A stretch of 64,000 nt of DNA from Capsicum annuum (lineage: Eukaryota; Streptophyta; Magnoliopsida; Solanales; Solanaceae), in assembly GCF_002878395.1 (NCBI RefSeq), contig NC_061115.1:217146717-217210716 (forward strand), written 5' to 3'. This document shows, in pieces, positions 33,839-42,960 of this stretch. The position numbers and the translations under genes were made by a program. Numbering within the stretch: the stretch's first letter is position 1; the number at the start of each line of letters is the position of its first letter. The notes under the pieces are model-generated. The model did no database searches and was not told the DNA's origin. It saw only the letters and a program-made list of their open reading frames with translations.

Positions 33839-34744
33839 GAAGAAGATATAAAAATAATAACAAAGGAAGAATATATAAATGATGAAGGAACAAACCAAAA
33901 AATAATATTTGACAGTAACATATTAGATGAAATAAAAGGAAAAGAATTAGACTTAAGTGTAGAAAAAATATTTAAAATACCAAAAATAAAAAATATATTT
34001 ACTAGGAAAAAAGAAGAATATGATGTAGTAAGTCAAAAGGAACATGTAATAGACTGTAGATATGCAAAAGGTAAAACTAGTATACCACTAGTAACAAAAA
34101 GAATAATTAATAAAGAGATAAACGATATAAAAAGTAGAGACCCAATAAAATATGTACACCTTGGAGGTACAGAGATATTAATAAAAACATGTTTTAGAGA
34201 AGGAATAGATACACCAATAGAATTATATTTAGCAGATGATAGAATTATAAAACCTATAGAAAAAAGCATAATAACTGCCATAAAAGGAAATTTAATATAC
34301 CAAAAATTTAAATTTATAATAAGTGCAAATTATTCAGTAGCGGTAACAAATAAAAATATAGATAAATCATTAGTATTATATTGGAAAATATCAGGAATAG
34401 AATTAACCCCAGGAAGTAAAATTTTTACAGCAAGATGCAAAAATTTATATGTATTAACAACAAAACATAAAATAACAGGAAAAAATAAGATTAACAAAAT
34501 ACGAATAGAAAGTCCATTCGAACAAATTGTAAAAACAATAGATAATAATGATTATAACTATAGAGACATAGATATAGAAGAAAATTTAGAAATAATAAAT
34601 GATAGAATAAGTACAACGAAAAGAATAGCTGATGAAAAACCAGAATCATCAAGCTCATCAAAAAGAACAAGTTATGAAACAAATTCAACAAATAATTTAG
34701 ATCAATACTACATAACAGGAAAGGTAAATGAAAAAGAATATTAA
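33824..34744 (+). pseudogene. Copy A movement protein region
   Basis: Cell-to-cell movement protein of the 30K superfamily, which opens plasmodesmata. The open 306-codon stretch contains IPLVTKRIINKEINDI, KYVHLGGTEILIK, the DTPIELYLADDRI segment and KNLYVLTTKHKI. It is part of the same polyprotein as the capsid (the frames meet at about 33824-33838). A stop at 34742 (TAA, where copies B and C have TTA) ends it just before the retropepsin-like domain. Confidence 0.85.
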
Positions 34745-35061
34745 ATACTCTTAAATACAGGACAAGAAGAAAATTATATAGCAAAATATCTAGTAAAAAA
34801 TGAAGAAATAAAAACTGATAATGATATATGCCCAGATCTACCAAGAAGTTTAATAAATAGTAAAATTATAGCAGAAAAAGAAATAATAATAGGAATTATA
34901 AAAATAAAAATAGAATTTGAAGTAAAGGAAGAAATGCAAAAAGCAGATATAATATTAGGAATAAAATGGCTAGAAAAAGTAAAACCATATAATATAGAAC
35001 ATACACAATTAACCTTAACATATAACAGGGAGAAATTATTCTTAAAAAGAGCCTTAACATA
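34745..35061 (+). pseudogene. Copy A retropepsin-like domain with N-T-G (C-terminus of CP-MP ORF)
   Basis: It reads ILLNTGQEENYIAKYLV (34745-34795) where aspartic proteases have D-T/S-G, and closes with ADIILGIKWLEKV (34945-34980), the usual second hallmark (ILGxxWL). The whole is about 105 residues, the size of a retropepsin monomer. The Asn is present in all three copies in the window, so loss of the catalytic Asp predates integration. It ends KRALT and stop at about 35059, four bases before the next ATG. Possible role: structural or dimer partner; unknown. Confidence 0.7.
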
Positions 35062-35063
35062 AA

Positions 35064-35474
35064 ATGAAAATATATTTATTAATGAAGATAGTAGTAGAAG
35101 GATATTATAGTAGATATTATACGCCTATGATAGATACAGGAGCAAAAGCTAATTTATGTAGATATAATTGCTTACCAGAAAGCAAATGGGATAAATTAAA
35201 AACACCAATAATAGTTAAAGGATTTAATGATGAAGGAAGATTATGTAAAAATACAAGTATGGGATAAGATATTAACAATAGAAGAAATTTATAATTATGA
35301 ACTAACATCAAAAGATATACTTTTAGGAATGCCGTTTTTAGATAAATTATACCCACATATAATAACTAGAACAGATTGGTGGTTTACAACACCATGTAAA
35401 CAGAAAGTAAAAGCAAAAAGAGTTAATAATAAAATAAGAAAGAAAACTGATTGGATAAAAGGAAGTGAATAAAT
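35064..35474 (+). pseudogene. Copy A aspartic protease (start of PR-RT-RH ORF)
   Basis: The ATG lies right after the stop of the preceding ORF (TAAAATG), a typical caulimovirid ORF spacing. The catalytic motif PMIDTGAKANL is at about 35127-35160, and the second hallmark DILLGMPFLDKLYPH at about 35313-35360. The frame shifts near 35260, and a TAA at 35470 separates it from RT. It would cleave the viral polyproteins. Confidence 0.85.
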
Positions 35475-36460
35475 TACACAAAAGTTAGAAATTATAAAAA
35501 ATACTGAAGATACAATAAAACTAGTCGTATTTTCGATAAATAAAATGGAAATAACTATATTTTCAATAAATAAGATAAAAATAATTAAGAAAAAACTAGA
35601 ACAATTATATAGTGAAGATCCATTAATAGGATGGGGAAAACATAAAACTACTATAAAAATTGAATTAATAGATAAAAATAGCATAATAACCCAGAAACCA
35701 TTAACATATAATTTTGACGATTTAAAAGAATTTAAAATGCATATAGATGAATTATTCGTAAAACAATATATACAAAAAAGTAATAGTAAACATATTAGTC
35801 CAGTATTTATAGTAAATAAACATAGTGAACAAAAAAAGAGGAAAAAGTAGAATGGTTATTGACTATAGAAATTTAAATGCAAAGACTATGACATATAATT
35901 ATCCAATACCAAATAAGATATTAAAAATAAGACAAATACAGGGATATAATTATTTTAGTAAATTCGATTGTAAATCAGGATTTTACCATTTAAAGTTAGA
36001 ACAAGAATCTAAAGAATTAACCGCATTTACGATACCACAAGGATTTTATGAATGGAACGTATTACCATTTGGATATAAAAATGCACCAGGTAGATATCAA
36101 CATTTTATGGATAGTTATTTTAAACAATTATCTAATTGTATAGTATACATAGATGATATGTTATTATATACAAAAACTAAAGAAGAACATTTAAAATTAT
36201 TAGGACAATTTACAGATATAATAGAAAAATCGGGAATAAGTCTACGTGAAAAGAAAGCTGAAATTATGAAAAATCAGATAGAATTTTTAGGAATACAAAT
36301 AGATAAGAGTGGAGTAAAAATGCAACAACATATAGTACAAAAAATAATAAATTCGAAAGAAGAATTAGATACAAAAAAGAAATTACAATCATTTTTAGGA
36401 TTAGTAAACCAAGTAAGGGAATATATTCCAAAATTAGCAGAAACTTTAAAATCACTATAG
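35475..36460 (+). pseudogene. Copy A reverse transcriptase
   Basis: RT copies the terminally redundant pregenomic RNA. It shows a linker with KPLTYNFDDLKEFKMHI, then ISPVFIVNKHS, MVIDYRNLNAKT, the YNYFSKFDCKSGFYHL block, LPFGYKNAPGRYQHFM and the intact catalytic YIDDMLLYT (about 36145-36175), then EFLGIQIDKSG and LQSFLGLVNQVREY. A frame shift at about 35825-35850 (run of A) and a stop at 36458 break it. Confidence 0.9.
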
Positions 36461-36965
36461 AAAAAAATTAAAAAGGATGTAGAATATAACTATAATGAAG
36501 AAGATAAAAAAACAAGTTCAGAGAATAAAATTACTTTGTAAAGAATTACCGAAACTACAATTTCCAGATGAAAATAGAAAATTTATATATATAGCAGAAG
36601 CAGATGCTAGTGAATGTAGCTATGGAGGAGTACTTAAATACAGATATGAAGCAGAAAAATTAGAACAGCATTGTAGATACTACTCAGGTACGTTCAATGA
36701 AACAGAAATAAAATGGGAAATAAATAGGAAAGAATTATGTTCATTATATAAATGTTTGTTAGCATTTGAGCCATATATTGTATATAACAAGTTTATTGCA
36801 CAGGTACGCTGGTGGTTAACAAAGAAAATACAAAATTCAGCTACAACAAAAGAGATTCGGAGACTAGTCTTGAATATATTAAATTTCACATTTATAATTG
36901 AAGTAATTAGTACTAACAAAAATGTTATTGCAGATTACATATCAAGACAAAGCTACACAGACTAA
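36461..36965 (+). pseudogene. Copy A RNase H
   Basis: It degrades RNA in RNA-DNA hybrids. It shows FIYIAEADASECSYGGVL (first Asp), EIKWEINRKELCSLYKCL (Glu) and NVIADYISRQS near the end (last Asp). The domain itself is open, but a stop and frameshift (36458-36495) separate it from RT. Its end overlaps the transactivator start by 44 bases in another frame. Confidence 0.88.
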
Positions 36966-38157
36966 TATAATAGAAGAGGATACTCTAGAAAAGATATTCA
37001 ACACCCTAACCACGCTTTCAATGAAAGTGGACAGTATGGGTAATGAAATAGAAAAGCTAAAGACTAATGAAGTTAAACTGAAGTCTATAGCTACAAATCA
37101 GCTAACTCAGCAGTGTGCAGAGCTATGTCTATCGGAAGACATTAAAGTTCCAGAGCTAGAAGGAGACGATGGGACACTCAATAAAACCCATAACATTTAT
37201 CAATCTACTTCTGCAGGTACAAGCAAAGGAGTTATGAAAAACACAAATATGAACCTAAACAAGCTATTTGATAAACCATTTATACCAAATACATCAAAAG
37301 ATCCCATGTTTATACCCCCACAAATTACCACATACCGAGATAGTTTAAACCAAGACAAAAAGACTTACAACTACACATCCCGGACATATATAGAAAATAT
37401 CTACAATGTACAAACCGTTTTAAATACTAACCCCAGAGCTATAAACATCCAAGAACCAGATACAAACTATATAACCCAAAGATTGACCGGATATAATAAC
37501 CTAATTGCTTTACCTAAAACCAAACCAAGTCTAGTTAAAACTTGCTATGAATATGGACTACTCAGTACTGTATATACCTCTGACGGAAATGAGATATCCA
37601 CTATACCGGAAATATATGAAGCATGTAGCATTTTTAAAATAATAACCAAAGGTACCCTATTTTTTATAAAAATTTACACGGCACCAGTAGAGATATTATA
37701 TGATGAAGTTAAAAAACCCATACAAGTTGTAAAGATAGGAATGACACGAGATATGATTACACCACGAGATATTATTCCACAACTAGAAATACCTAGAATT
37801 GAGATACCAAAATTTTATGCGAATCGGAGGATTATCGGACTATCTACAATTTTGCAAAAGCTAGCAAACACATACCGTAACCAAAATCCCATATGGAGTT
37901 ATTATTCAAGAAATCATGTACTAATATATTCAAATTCAAAGGAATTACGAGAAACAGATATGGAAACTATTAGGCAATGGATTCTGACGTTGCTCAAACT
38001 AGAGACAGAACCTATCGCCAGAGCTATTAGAGAAAAATTCATTTCAGAAGAATTATTAACCAGATATTGCAAGACAATTGAACATAAATATCCAGATCAT
38101 AAATGTTCAAAATGTAATGGAGGAGTTAATAATATCCCAGAAGTTCAGCTAGAATAG
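36922..38157 (+). CDS. Copy A transactivator/viroplasmin (TAV/inclusion body protein), open 411-codon frame
   Basis: Caulimovirid TAV proteins allow reinitiation of translation on polycistronic RNA and form inclusion bodies. This is the only full-length open viral gene in the window. It starts within the end of RNase H. The N-terminal region has a coiled-coil-like segment (LSMKVDSMGNEIEKLK). The C-terminal core shows NPIWSYYSRNHVLIYSN, and the C-terminus has a possible zinc-binding cluster, YCKTIEHKYPDHKCSKC, conserved in copy B. An open frame does not show expression; promoter A lies downstream, so any transcript would need read-through or another start. Confidence 0.82.
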   Translation: MLLQITYQDKATQTNIIEEDTLEKIFNTLTTLSMKVDSMGNEIEKLKTNEVKLKSIATNQLTQQCAELCLSEDIKVPELEGDDGTLNKTHNIYQSTSAGTSKGVMKNTNMNLNKLFDKPFIPNTSKDPMFIPPQITTYRDSLNQDKKTYNYTSRTYIENIYNVQTVLNTNPRAINIQEPDTNYITQRLTGYNNLIALPKTKPSLVKTCYEYGLLSTVYTSDGNEISTIPEIYEACSIFKIITKGTLFFIKIYTAPVEILYDEVKKPIQVVKIGMTRDMITPRDIIPQLEIPRIEIPKFYANRRIIGLSTILQKLANTYRNQNPIWSYYSRNHVLIYSNSKELRETDMETIRQWILTLLKLETEPIARAIREKFISEELLTRYCKTIEHKYPDHKCSKCNGGVNNIPEVQLE

Positions 38158-38437
38158 AAGAAAAATCAACCAAGAAGATAAGAACGCCAGCTGGAAGATA
38201 CAAGATAAGAAGCAATAATGGAGATATGGAAAAGCAGCAGATATGACAACGAGAACTTATCAACGGAGTAATAATAGAAGACAAGCTATTAAATTGTGAA
38301 AGCGACATGTAAACTTTCACAATTTTCTTTACGTAAATTATTGAAACCTTTTGTATAGGCTTTTGACTATTATTAGTCTAGGCATTAATAATTTTTGTCT
38401 TATTAGGAGACTTTTTGTAAAGTAGACTAGGTAGATA
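38158..38437 (+). other. Copy A region between TAV and promoter
   Basis: Non-coding intergenic region of the viral genome. It contains CGACATGTAAACTTTCACAA and other AT-rich motifs. It is only loosely similar to the same region of copy B, in contrast to the well-conserved leader. Confidence 0.6.
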
Positions 38438-38511
38438 ATTTTAGAAACGTGAATACTCTTGTAAAGATTTTAGAAACGTGAATACTCTTGTAAAGTTTCA
38501 GTCTATAAATA
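38438..38511 (+). promoter_or_regulatory. Copy A pregenomic promoter: 2 x 29-bp tandem repeat and TATA box
   Basis: Two perfect head-to-tail 29-bp units (38438-38466 and 38467-38495) containing AGAAACGTGAATACTC lie 9 bases upstream of TATAAATA (38504-38511). Transcription would start about 30 bases downstream, near 38540. The downstream sequence CCTTCATGTGTTGAAGC is conserved in copy B. Confidence 0.75.
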
Positions 38512-38539
38512 AGATGAACCGAAGGCATTGCAAAGCAAG

Positions 38540-39053
38540 CCTTCATGTGTTGAAGCAAAAACTCTCTCTTGTCCACAACAAATATTTTGCTTAATTATTA
38601 AAAAAACAGGTATATTTCAATGGAAAAAGCTATGAAGGAACAAACATTAGAAATATCAAACCTACCCGAACAGGTATATTTATTTATGATTATGAATAGC
38701 TAAATTCATAATTCCCAACAATCATGGTATGATAAAATAAATTCATGTTAGTTACTTTATAGTAGAATTATTCGAAGAATAATATGTTAAGAAGTTTATT
38801 AGCAAAGTGGAAAAGGAGAAAAATCCCTAAGAACAATGTCATCCTAAAGGTGAAACCAATGAGGCAAGAAGCCGTGGAGGGGAGTAACCAGAGTAGAGGT
38901 GTTGTTTAAGGCAAAAATATCCAGATTACCATGCTAATAGTGGCCGAAGAACATGTTATTTAAGAATAATCTAGTATATAGTAATCTAAGATGACCATAT
39001 TTTGTTATGTACATGATTGAAGGGAATATTTTGAAAAGAGCAATTTTATGAAA
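38540..39053 (+). other. Copy A leader, 5' part
   Basis: This is a transcribed leader downstream of the TATA box. It includes a 27-codon ORF (38620-38703) with splice-donor-like motifs, and a purine-rich part (38810-38900) that also appears, joined to MP, in fragment C. Confidence 0.65.
38620..38703 (+). CDS. Copy A leader uORF (27 codons)
   Basis: ATG to TAA encodes a peptide beginning MEKAMKEQTLEISNLPEQ. Copy B has the same ORF (41165-41248) with only K-to-E and S-to-N changes and one silent change. The motif ACAGGTATATTT occurs just before it (38606-38617) and again inside it (38670-38681), each giving CAG/GTATAT, a splice-donor-like site. Short ORFs in caulimovirid leaders are known to steer ribosome shunting or splicing. 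Confidence 0.6.
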   Translation: MEKAMKEQTLEISNLPEQVYLFMIMNS

Positions 39054-39258
39054 ATGAATAATTATTTATCTGATGTAATGGTAGATAAATTTAAAATACT
39101 TATTTTGTATGTGATTAAGGATATAGGAATAATAGATATAAGGAAAATCATATTAGAAAAAAATATTCGGTAAAGATTATATAGCTAGAATAGATTACAT
39201 ACCACACTTACCTAATTACTCTTATAAATACCTATATAAAAATTAACTATCATAAACT
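39054..39258 (+). pseudogene. Small leader-region ORF X1 (frameshifted)
   Basis: An ATG at 39054 opens 39 codons, including VDKFKILILYVIKDIGIIDI; after a frame change near 39163 the second half continues to TAA near 39245. The first half clearly resembles ORF X2 (39387-39554). Function unknown. It lies between promoter and primer site, where known relatives usually have only leader sequence. Confidence 0.6.
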
Positions 39259-39386
39259 ATGTATATTTAGAATTTTGGAAAATAGATATAAAATATATAC
39301 AATTTCTTAGTAAAAATATAAAAGAGTTAATAAGATTAAAACAAACAACTACAAAATATTATAATAAAATATTTAGTGAATTTTAA

Positions 39387-39554
39387 ATGATAGACAATCT
39401 TAAAGTCTTAATCTTATATATACTTAGAGATATAGAAATTATAGATATTAAGAAAATAATATTAGAAAAAGTATTAGACTATGAAATTAAAACTATAAAT
39501 TGGATAGCACAGTTATACCTGGATAACTACCCAGATGGATATTATTCAGATTAA
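39387..39554 (+). CDS. Small leader-region ORF X2 (55 codons)
   Basis: The ATG overlaps the stop of the preceding open frame (TTTTAAATG). The peptide carries LKVLILYILRDIEIIDIKKI, closely matching X1, and ends YLDNYPDGYYSD. It is open from ATG to TAA. A further short Glu/Lys/Asn-rich stretch follows to about 39715, in pieces. Function unknown. Confidence 0.6.
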   Translation: MIDNLKVLILYILRDIEIIDIKKIILEKVLDYEIKTINWIAQLYLDNYPDGYYSD

Positions 39555-40053
39555 GAGATGTTAGAATATATTAGAAAAACTAGAGAAAATCAAGATAATC
39601 TAAATGAAGAAATTAATTAAAGAAACCGAATTAGAAAAATAATGGATAATCTAAAAGAAAAATTAATATGGATAGAAGAAACCTTAGAAAATTTAGGAAA
39701 AAAGTACATGTGATAGTTTGTATAATTTAAAAAACTCGCTACGAGAAGAACAACTCAAGATAATAAATAACATTGAAAATCTAGAATTAGATATACATTA
39801 CAGTACAATTAGGATAAATTATTATACAGAAATCTGTAACTTTGCAATTACTACAGGATAAAATCATAGACTACGAATATTTAAAATATTGGAGAGAAAA
39901 TATGGATGAAATAATATTATTAGAAAAACTTACGAAAGATAATCTAATTGGATATTTATCACCCCCCAAGATATAAATATCGATAAAACTAACATAAATA
40001 GACTTAAAATAAAAATATAGAGAGAAGTTAAGAAATATCCACGCACAAAGAAA
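39555..40053 (+). other. Copy A leader, 3' part
   Basis: AT-rich sequence with broken reading frames rich in Glu, Lys, Asn and Ile, such as IWIEETLENLGKKYM near 39665-39710. It is not present in copy B, where the equivalent part is removed by the leader-MP jump. Confidence 0.5.
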
Positions 40054-40085
40054 AATAGATCTATTATACATATAATAGATCTATT
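40054..40085 (+). repeat. Perfect 14-bp hairpin before the viral primer region
   Basis: Arms AATAGATCTATTAT and ATAATAGATCTATT enclose a 4-base loop ACAT. The sequence right of it (CACAAGTTAGTTATCC) is repeated at the 5' end of copy B, which itself starts inside the right arm. Confidence 0.8.
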
Positions 40086-41018
40086 TCACAAGTTAGTTAT
40101 CCACATCCCCTTACAAATGGTTTTTTGCATTTCTTCCTTTACTTCAAATTCTATTTTTATTTTTCTAATTCCTATTATTATTTCTTTTTTTGCTATATTT
40201 TTACTATTTATTAAACTTCTTGGTAGATCTGGGCATATATCATTATCAGTTTTTATTTCTTTATTTTTTACTAGATATTTTCCTATATAATTTTCTTCTT
40301 GTCCTATATTTAAGAGTATTAAATATTCTTTTTCATTTACCTTTCCTGTTATGTAATATTTGTTTAAATTATTTGTTGAATTTGTTTCATAACTTGGTCT
40401 TTTTGATGAGCTTGATGATTCTGGTTTTTCATCAGCTATTCTTTTCGTTGTACTTATTCTATCATTTATTATTTCTAAAATTTCTTCTATATCTATGTCT
40501 CTATAGCTATAATCATTATTATCTATTATTTTTACAATTTGTTCGAATGGACTTTCTATTTGTATTTTGTTAATCTTATTTTTTCCTGTTATTTTATGTT
40601 TTGTTGTTAATACATATAAATTTTTGCATCTTGCTGTAAATATTTTACTTCCTGGGGTTAATTCTATTCCTGATATTTTCCAATATAATACTAATGATTT
40701 ATCTATATTTTTATCTGTTACCGCTACTGAATAATTTGCACTTATTATAAATTTAAATTTTTGGTATATTAAATTTACTTTTATGGCAGTTATTATGCTT
40801 TTTTCTATAGGTTTTATAATTCTATCATCTGCTAAGTATAATTCTAATGGTGTATCTATTCCTTCTCTAAAACATGCTTTTATTAATATCTCTGTACCTC
40901 CAAGGTGTACATATTTTATTGGGTCTCTACTTTTTATATCGTTTATCTCTTTATTAATTATTCTTTTTCTTACTAGTGGTATACTCCCCTCCACGGCTCC
41001 TTGCCTCATTGGTTTCAC
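40086..41018 (-). CDS. Fragment C: leader-initiated open frame over the movement protein and N-I-G domain
   Basis: This open 310-codon minus-strand frame starts in leader sequence (MKPMRQGAVEG) and enters the movement protein at IPLVRKRIINKEI, followed by the whole 30K core and the retropepsin-like motif ILLNIGQEENYIGKYLV. It then runs into inverted primer-region sequence and stops. The leader-MP joint has AGTA microhomology. Upstream on the same strand lie promoter B and the leader. No stop interrupts the movement-protein core. Whether it is expressed is unknown. Confidence 0.75.
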   Translation of the reverse strand: MKPMRQGAVEGSIPLVRKRIINKEINDIKSRDPIKYVHLGGTEILIKACFREGIDTPLELYLADDRIIKPIEKSIITAIKVNLIYQKFKFIISANYSVAVTDKNIDKSLVLYWKISGIELTPGSKIFTARCKNLYVLTTKHKITGKNKINKIQIESPFEQIVKIIDNNDYSYRDIDIEEILEIINDRISTTKRIADEKPESSSSSKRPSYETNSTNNLNKYYITGKVNEKEYLILLNIGQEENYIGKYLVKNKEIKTDNDICPDLPRSLINSKNIAKKEIIIGIRKIKIEFEVKEEMQKTICKGMWITNL

Positions 41019-41033
41019 CTTTAGGATGACATA

Positions 41034-41350
41034 GTTCTTAGGGATTTTTCACCTTTTCCACTTTGCTAATAAACTTCTTAACATATTATTCTTCAAATAA
41101 TTCTACTATAAAGTAACTAATATGAATTTATTTTATCATACCATGATTGTTGGGAATTATGAATTTAGTTATTCATAATCATAAATAAATATACCTGTTC
41201 GGGTAGGTTTGATATTTCTAAGGTTTGTTCCTCCATAGCTTTTTCCATTGAAATATACCTGTTTTTTAATAATTAAACAAAATATTTGTTGTGGACTAGA
41301 GAAAGTTTTTGCTTCAACACATGAAGGCCTGCTTTCTCTGCTGCCTTCTA
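41034..41350 (-). other. Copy B leader
   Basis: Reverse complement counterpart of 38520-38885, with high similarity, including CCTTCATGTGTTGAAGC and the uORF. It ends at the jump into MP near 40982. Confidence 0.75.
41165..41248 (-). CDS. Copy B leader uORF (27 codons)
   Basis: Same length and nearly the same peptide as in copy A, beginning MEKAMEEQTLEIS, with the two splice-donor-like CAG/GTATAT sites preserved. Confidence 0.6.
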   Translation of the reverse strand: MEKAMEEQTLEISNLPEQVYLFMIMNN

Positions 41351-41358
41351 TGCCTCTA
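41351..41358 (-). promoter_or_regulatory. Copy B pregenomic promoter TATA box
   Basis: TATAAATA on the minus strand inside CATTATAAATAGAGGCATAG. Downstream it matches copy A, but upstream it does not contain the 29-bp repeat and is strongly diverged. Confidence 0.7.
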
Positions 41359-41707
41359 TTTATAATGAGAGAATGAATAATTTACATGGTTCTAATGTTA
41401 CAAAAGAAAAAAGGCTATCCTAATATGTCTTTACACGTTTCCTCTATACATTTGTCCTAAAAAAGCCAATAATGGTGAAAGCTAATCAATGAAACAAGAA
41501 AAATTCAAAAAGGCTATAGTAAAGCTATTTACATGATTCACGTATTTCATACTTCAAAGTTAGCTTTTTCTTTTCTCCATATATCGCTTTCTTCCTTTAA
41601 TGCTTTGTCTTTTTCTATTTTTGCTCCGTCTTCTTTTTATCTTTTTGTCGTATCTGTTGATTTTTTTTATCTTCTTTCCAGCTGGTATGCTTATCTTCTT
41701 GATTCTT

Positions 41708-42960
41708 TTATTCTAGGTGGACTTCTAGGATAATATTATCTTCTCCATTACATCTCGAACATTGATGGTCTAGATATTTGTGTCTAATTATCTTGCAATA
41801 TCTTGTCAATAATCCATCTGAAATAAATCCTCTCTTAATTTCTCTTGTAGTAGATTGTTTTTCTGGGTTAAGTAATGTCATTATCCATTGTTTAACATCT
41901 TCCATATCTGCTTGTCGTAGTTCTTTTGAATTTGAATAAATCATCTGATGGTCTCTTGAATAATAGCTCCATATTGGGTTTCCATTGGTATAATTATTTG
42001 CTAATTCTTGAATAATTGTAGCTAGTCCAATGAGTCGTTTATTTGCGTAGAAATCAGGTATCTCAATTCTAGGTATTTCTGGCTGCTGCACAATATTTTC
42101 TGGTATAATCATATCTCTGGTTAATCCTATTTTTACAACTTGTATAACTGGTTTTATTTCGTCGTATAATATCTCTGCTGGTGCAGTATAACACTTTATA
42201 TAAAATAGATTTCCTTTGCTTATTCTTTTATAGGTGGTGAATATTTTATGTAACTCTTCCATAGCTGTTAGTTCTTCTTCGTCTTGGGTATATATGGTAT
42301 TTAATAATCCATAGTCAAAACAAGTTTTTATTAAGCTTGGGTTGGTTTTGGGTAGTGCAATTAGCTTGTTGTAACCTTGTAATTTTTGGGTTATATAGTT
42401 TGTGTTTGGTTCTTTGATATCTATAGCTCTGGGGTTAAGGTTTAGGTAAGTTTGTACTCTGTATATATTTTCTATGTATTTTTGGGTTGTATAGTTGTAA
42501 ACTTTTTTATCTTAGTTCAGACTATCTCGGTATGTGGTAATTTGTAGGGGTATGAACAAGGGGTCTTTTTGTGTTTTTGGTATAAATGGTTTCTCAAATA
42601 TCTTATTCATATTCATGTTCTGATATCATTATCTACTAACTCCTCTGCTTGTACCTGCAATTGTAGATTGATAAACGTTATGGGTTTTATGGAGTGTCCC
42701 AACGTCTCCTTCTAGATCTGGAATTTTAATGTCTTCCGATAGAAATATCTCCGCACACTGCTGAGTTAGCTGATTCGCAGCTTTAGACTTCAGTTTAACT
42801 TCATTAGTCTTCAACTTTTCTATTTCATTACCCATACTGTCCACTTTCATTGAAAGCATAGTTAGGGTTTTGAGTATCTTTTCTAAAGCATTGTCTTCTA
42901 TTATATCAGTCTGTGTAGCTTTGTCTTGATATGTAATCTGCAATAATATTTTTGTTAGTA
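41708..42960 (-). pseudogene. Copy B transactivator/viroplasmin relic
   Basis: The N-terminal part (to 42629) shows the coiled-coil-like LSMKVDSMGNEIEKLKTNEV and aligns with copy A. After stops and frame changes near 42630 and 42515, the C-terminal part (42262-41708) is open: NPIWSYYSRDHQMIYSN and the possible zinc cluster YCKIIRHKYLDHQCSRC. Start and end match copy A in layout. Broken. Confidence 0.85.

Noticed and set aside
33204..34281. Long minus-strand frames opposite copy A capsid and MP
   Set aside because: These are antisense shadows of AT-rich coding sequence, with Phe/Leu/Tyr-rich nonsense and no domain.
38722..38736. ATGGTATGATAAAAT as the viral primer site in copy A (also in B near 41140)
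   Set aside because: Only the first six bases fit the initiator tRNA; the site near 48271-48284 fits 12 of 13 and sits before ORF1.
40190..40573. Plus-strand frames at 40190, 44896, 45911 and similar places
   Set aside because: They mirror viral genes on the minus strand and repeat in each copy in the same antisense position.
40970..41000. Leader-MP joint of fragment C as a copied splice product
   Set aside because: The breakpoint can slide only within AGTA. No position gives GT at the leader side together with AG at the MP side; it is one base off. Microhomology recombination is simpler.
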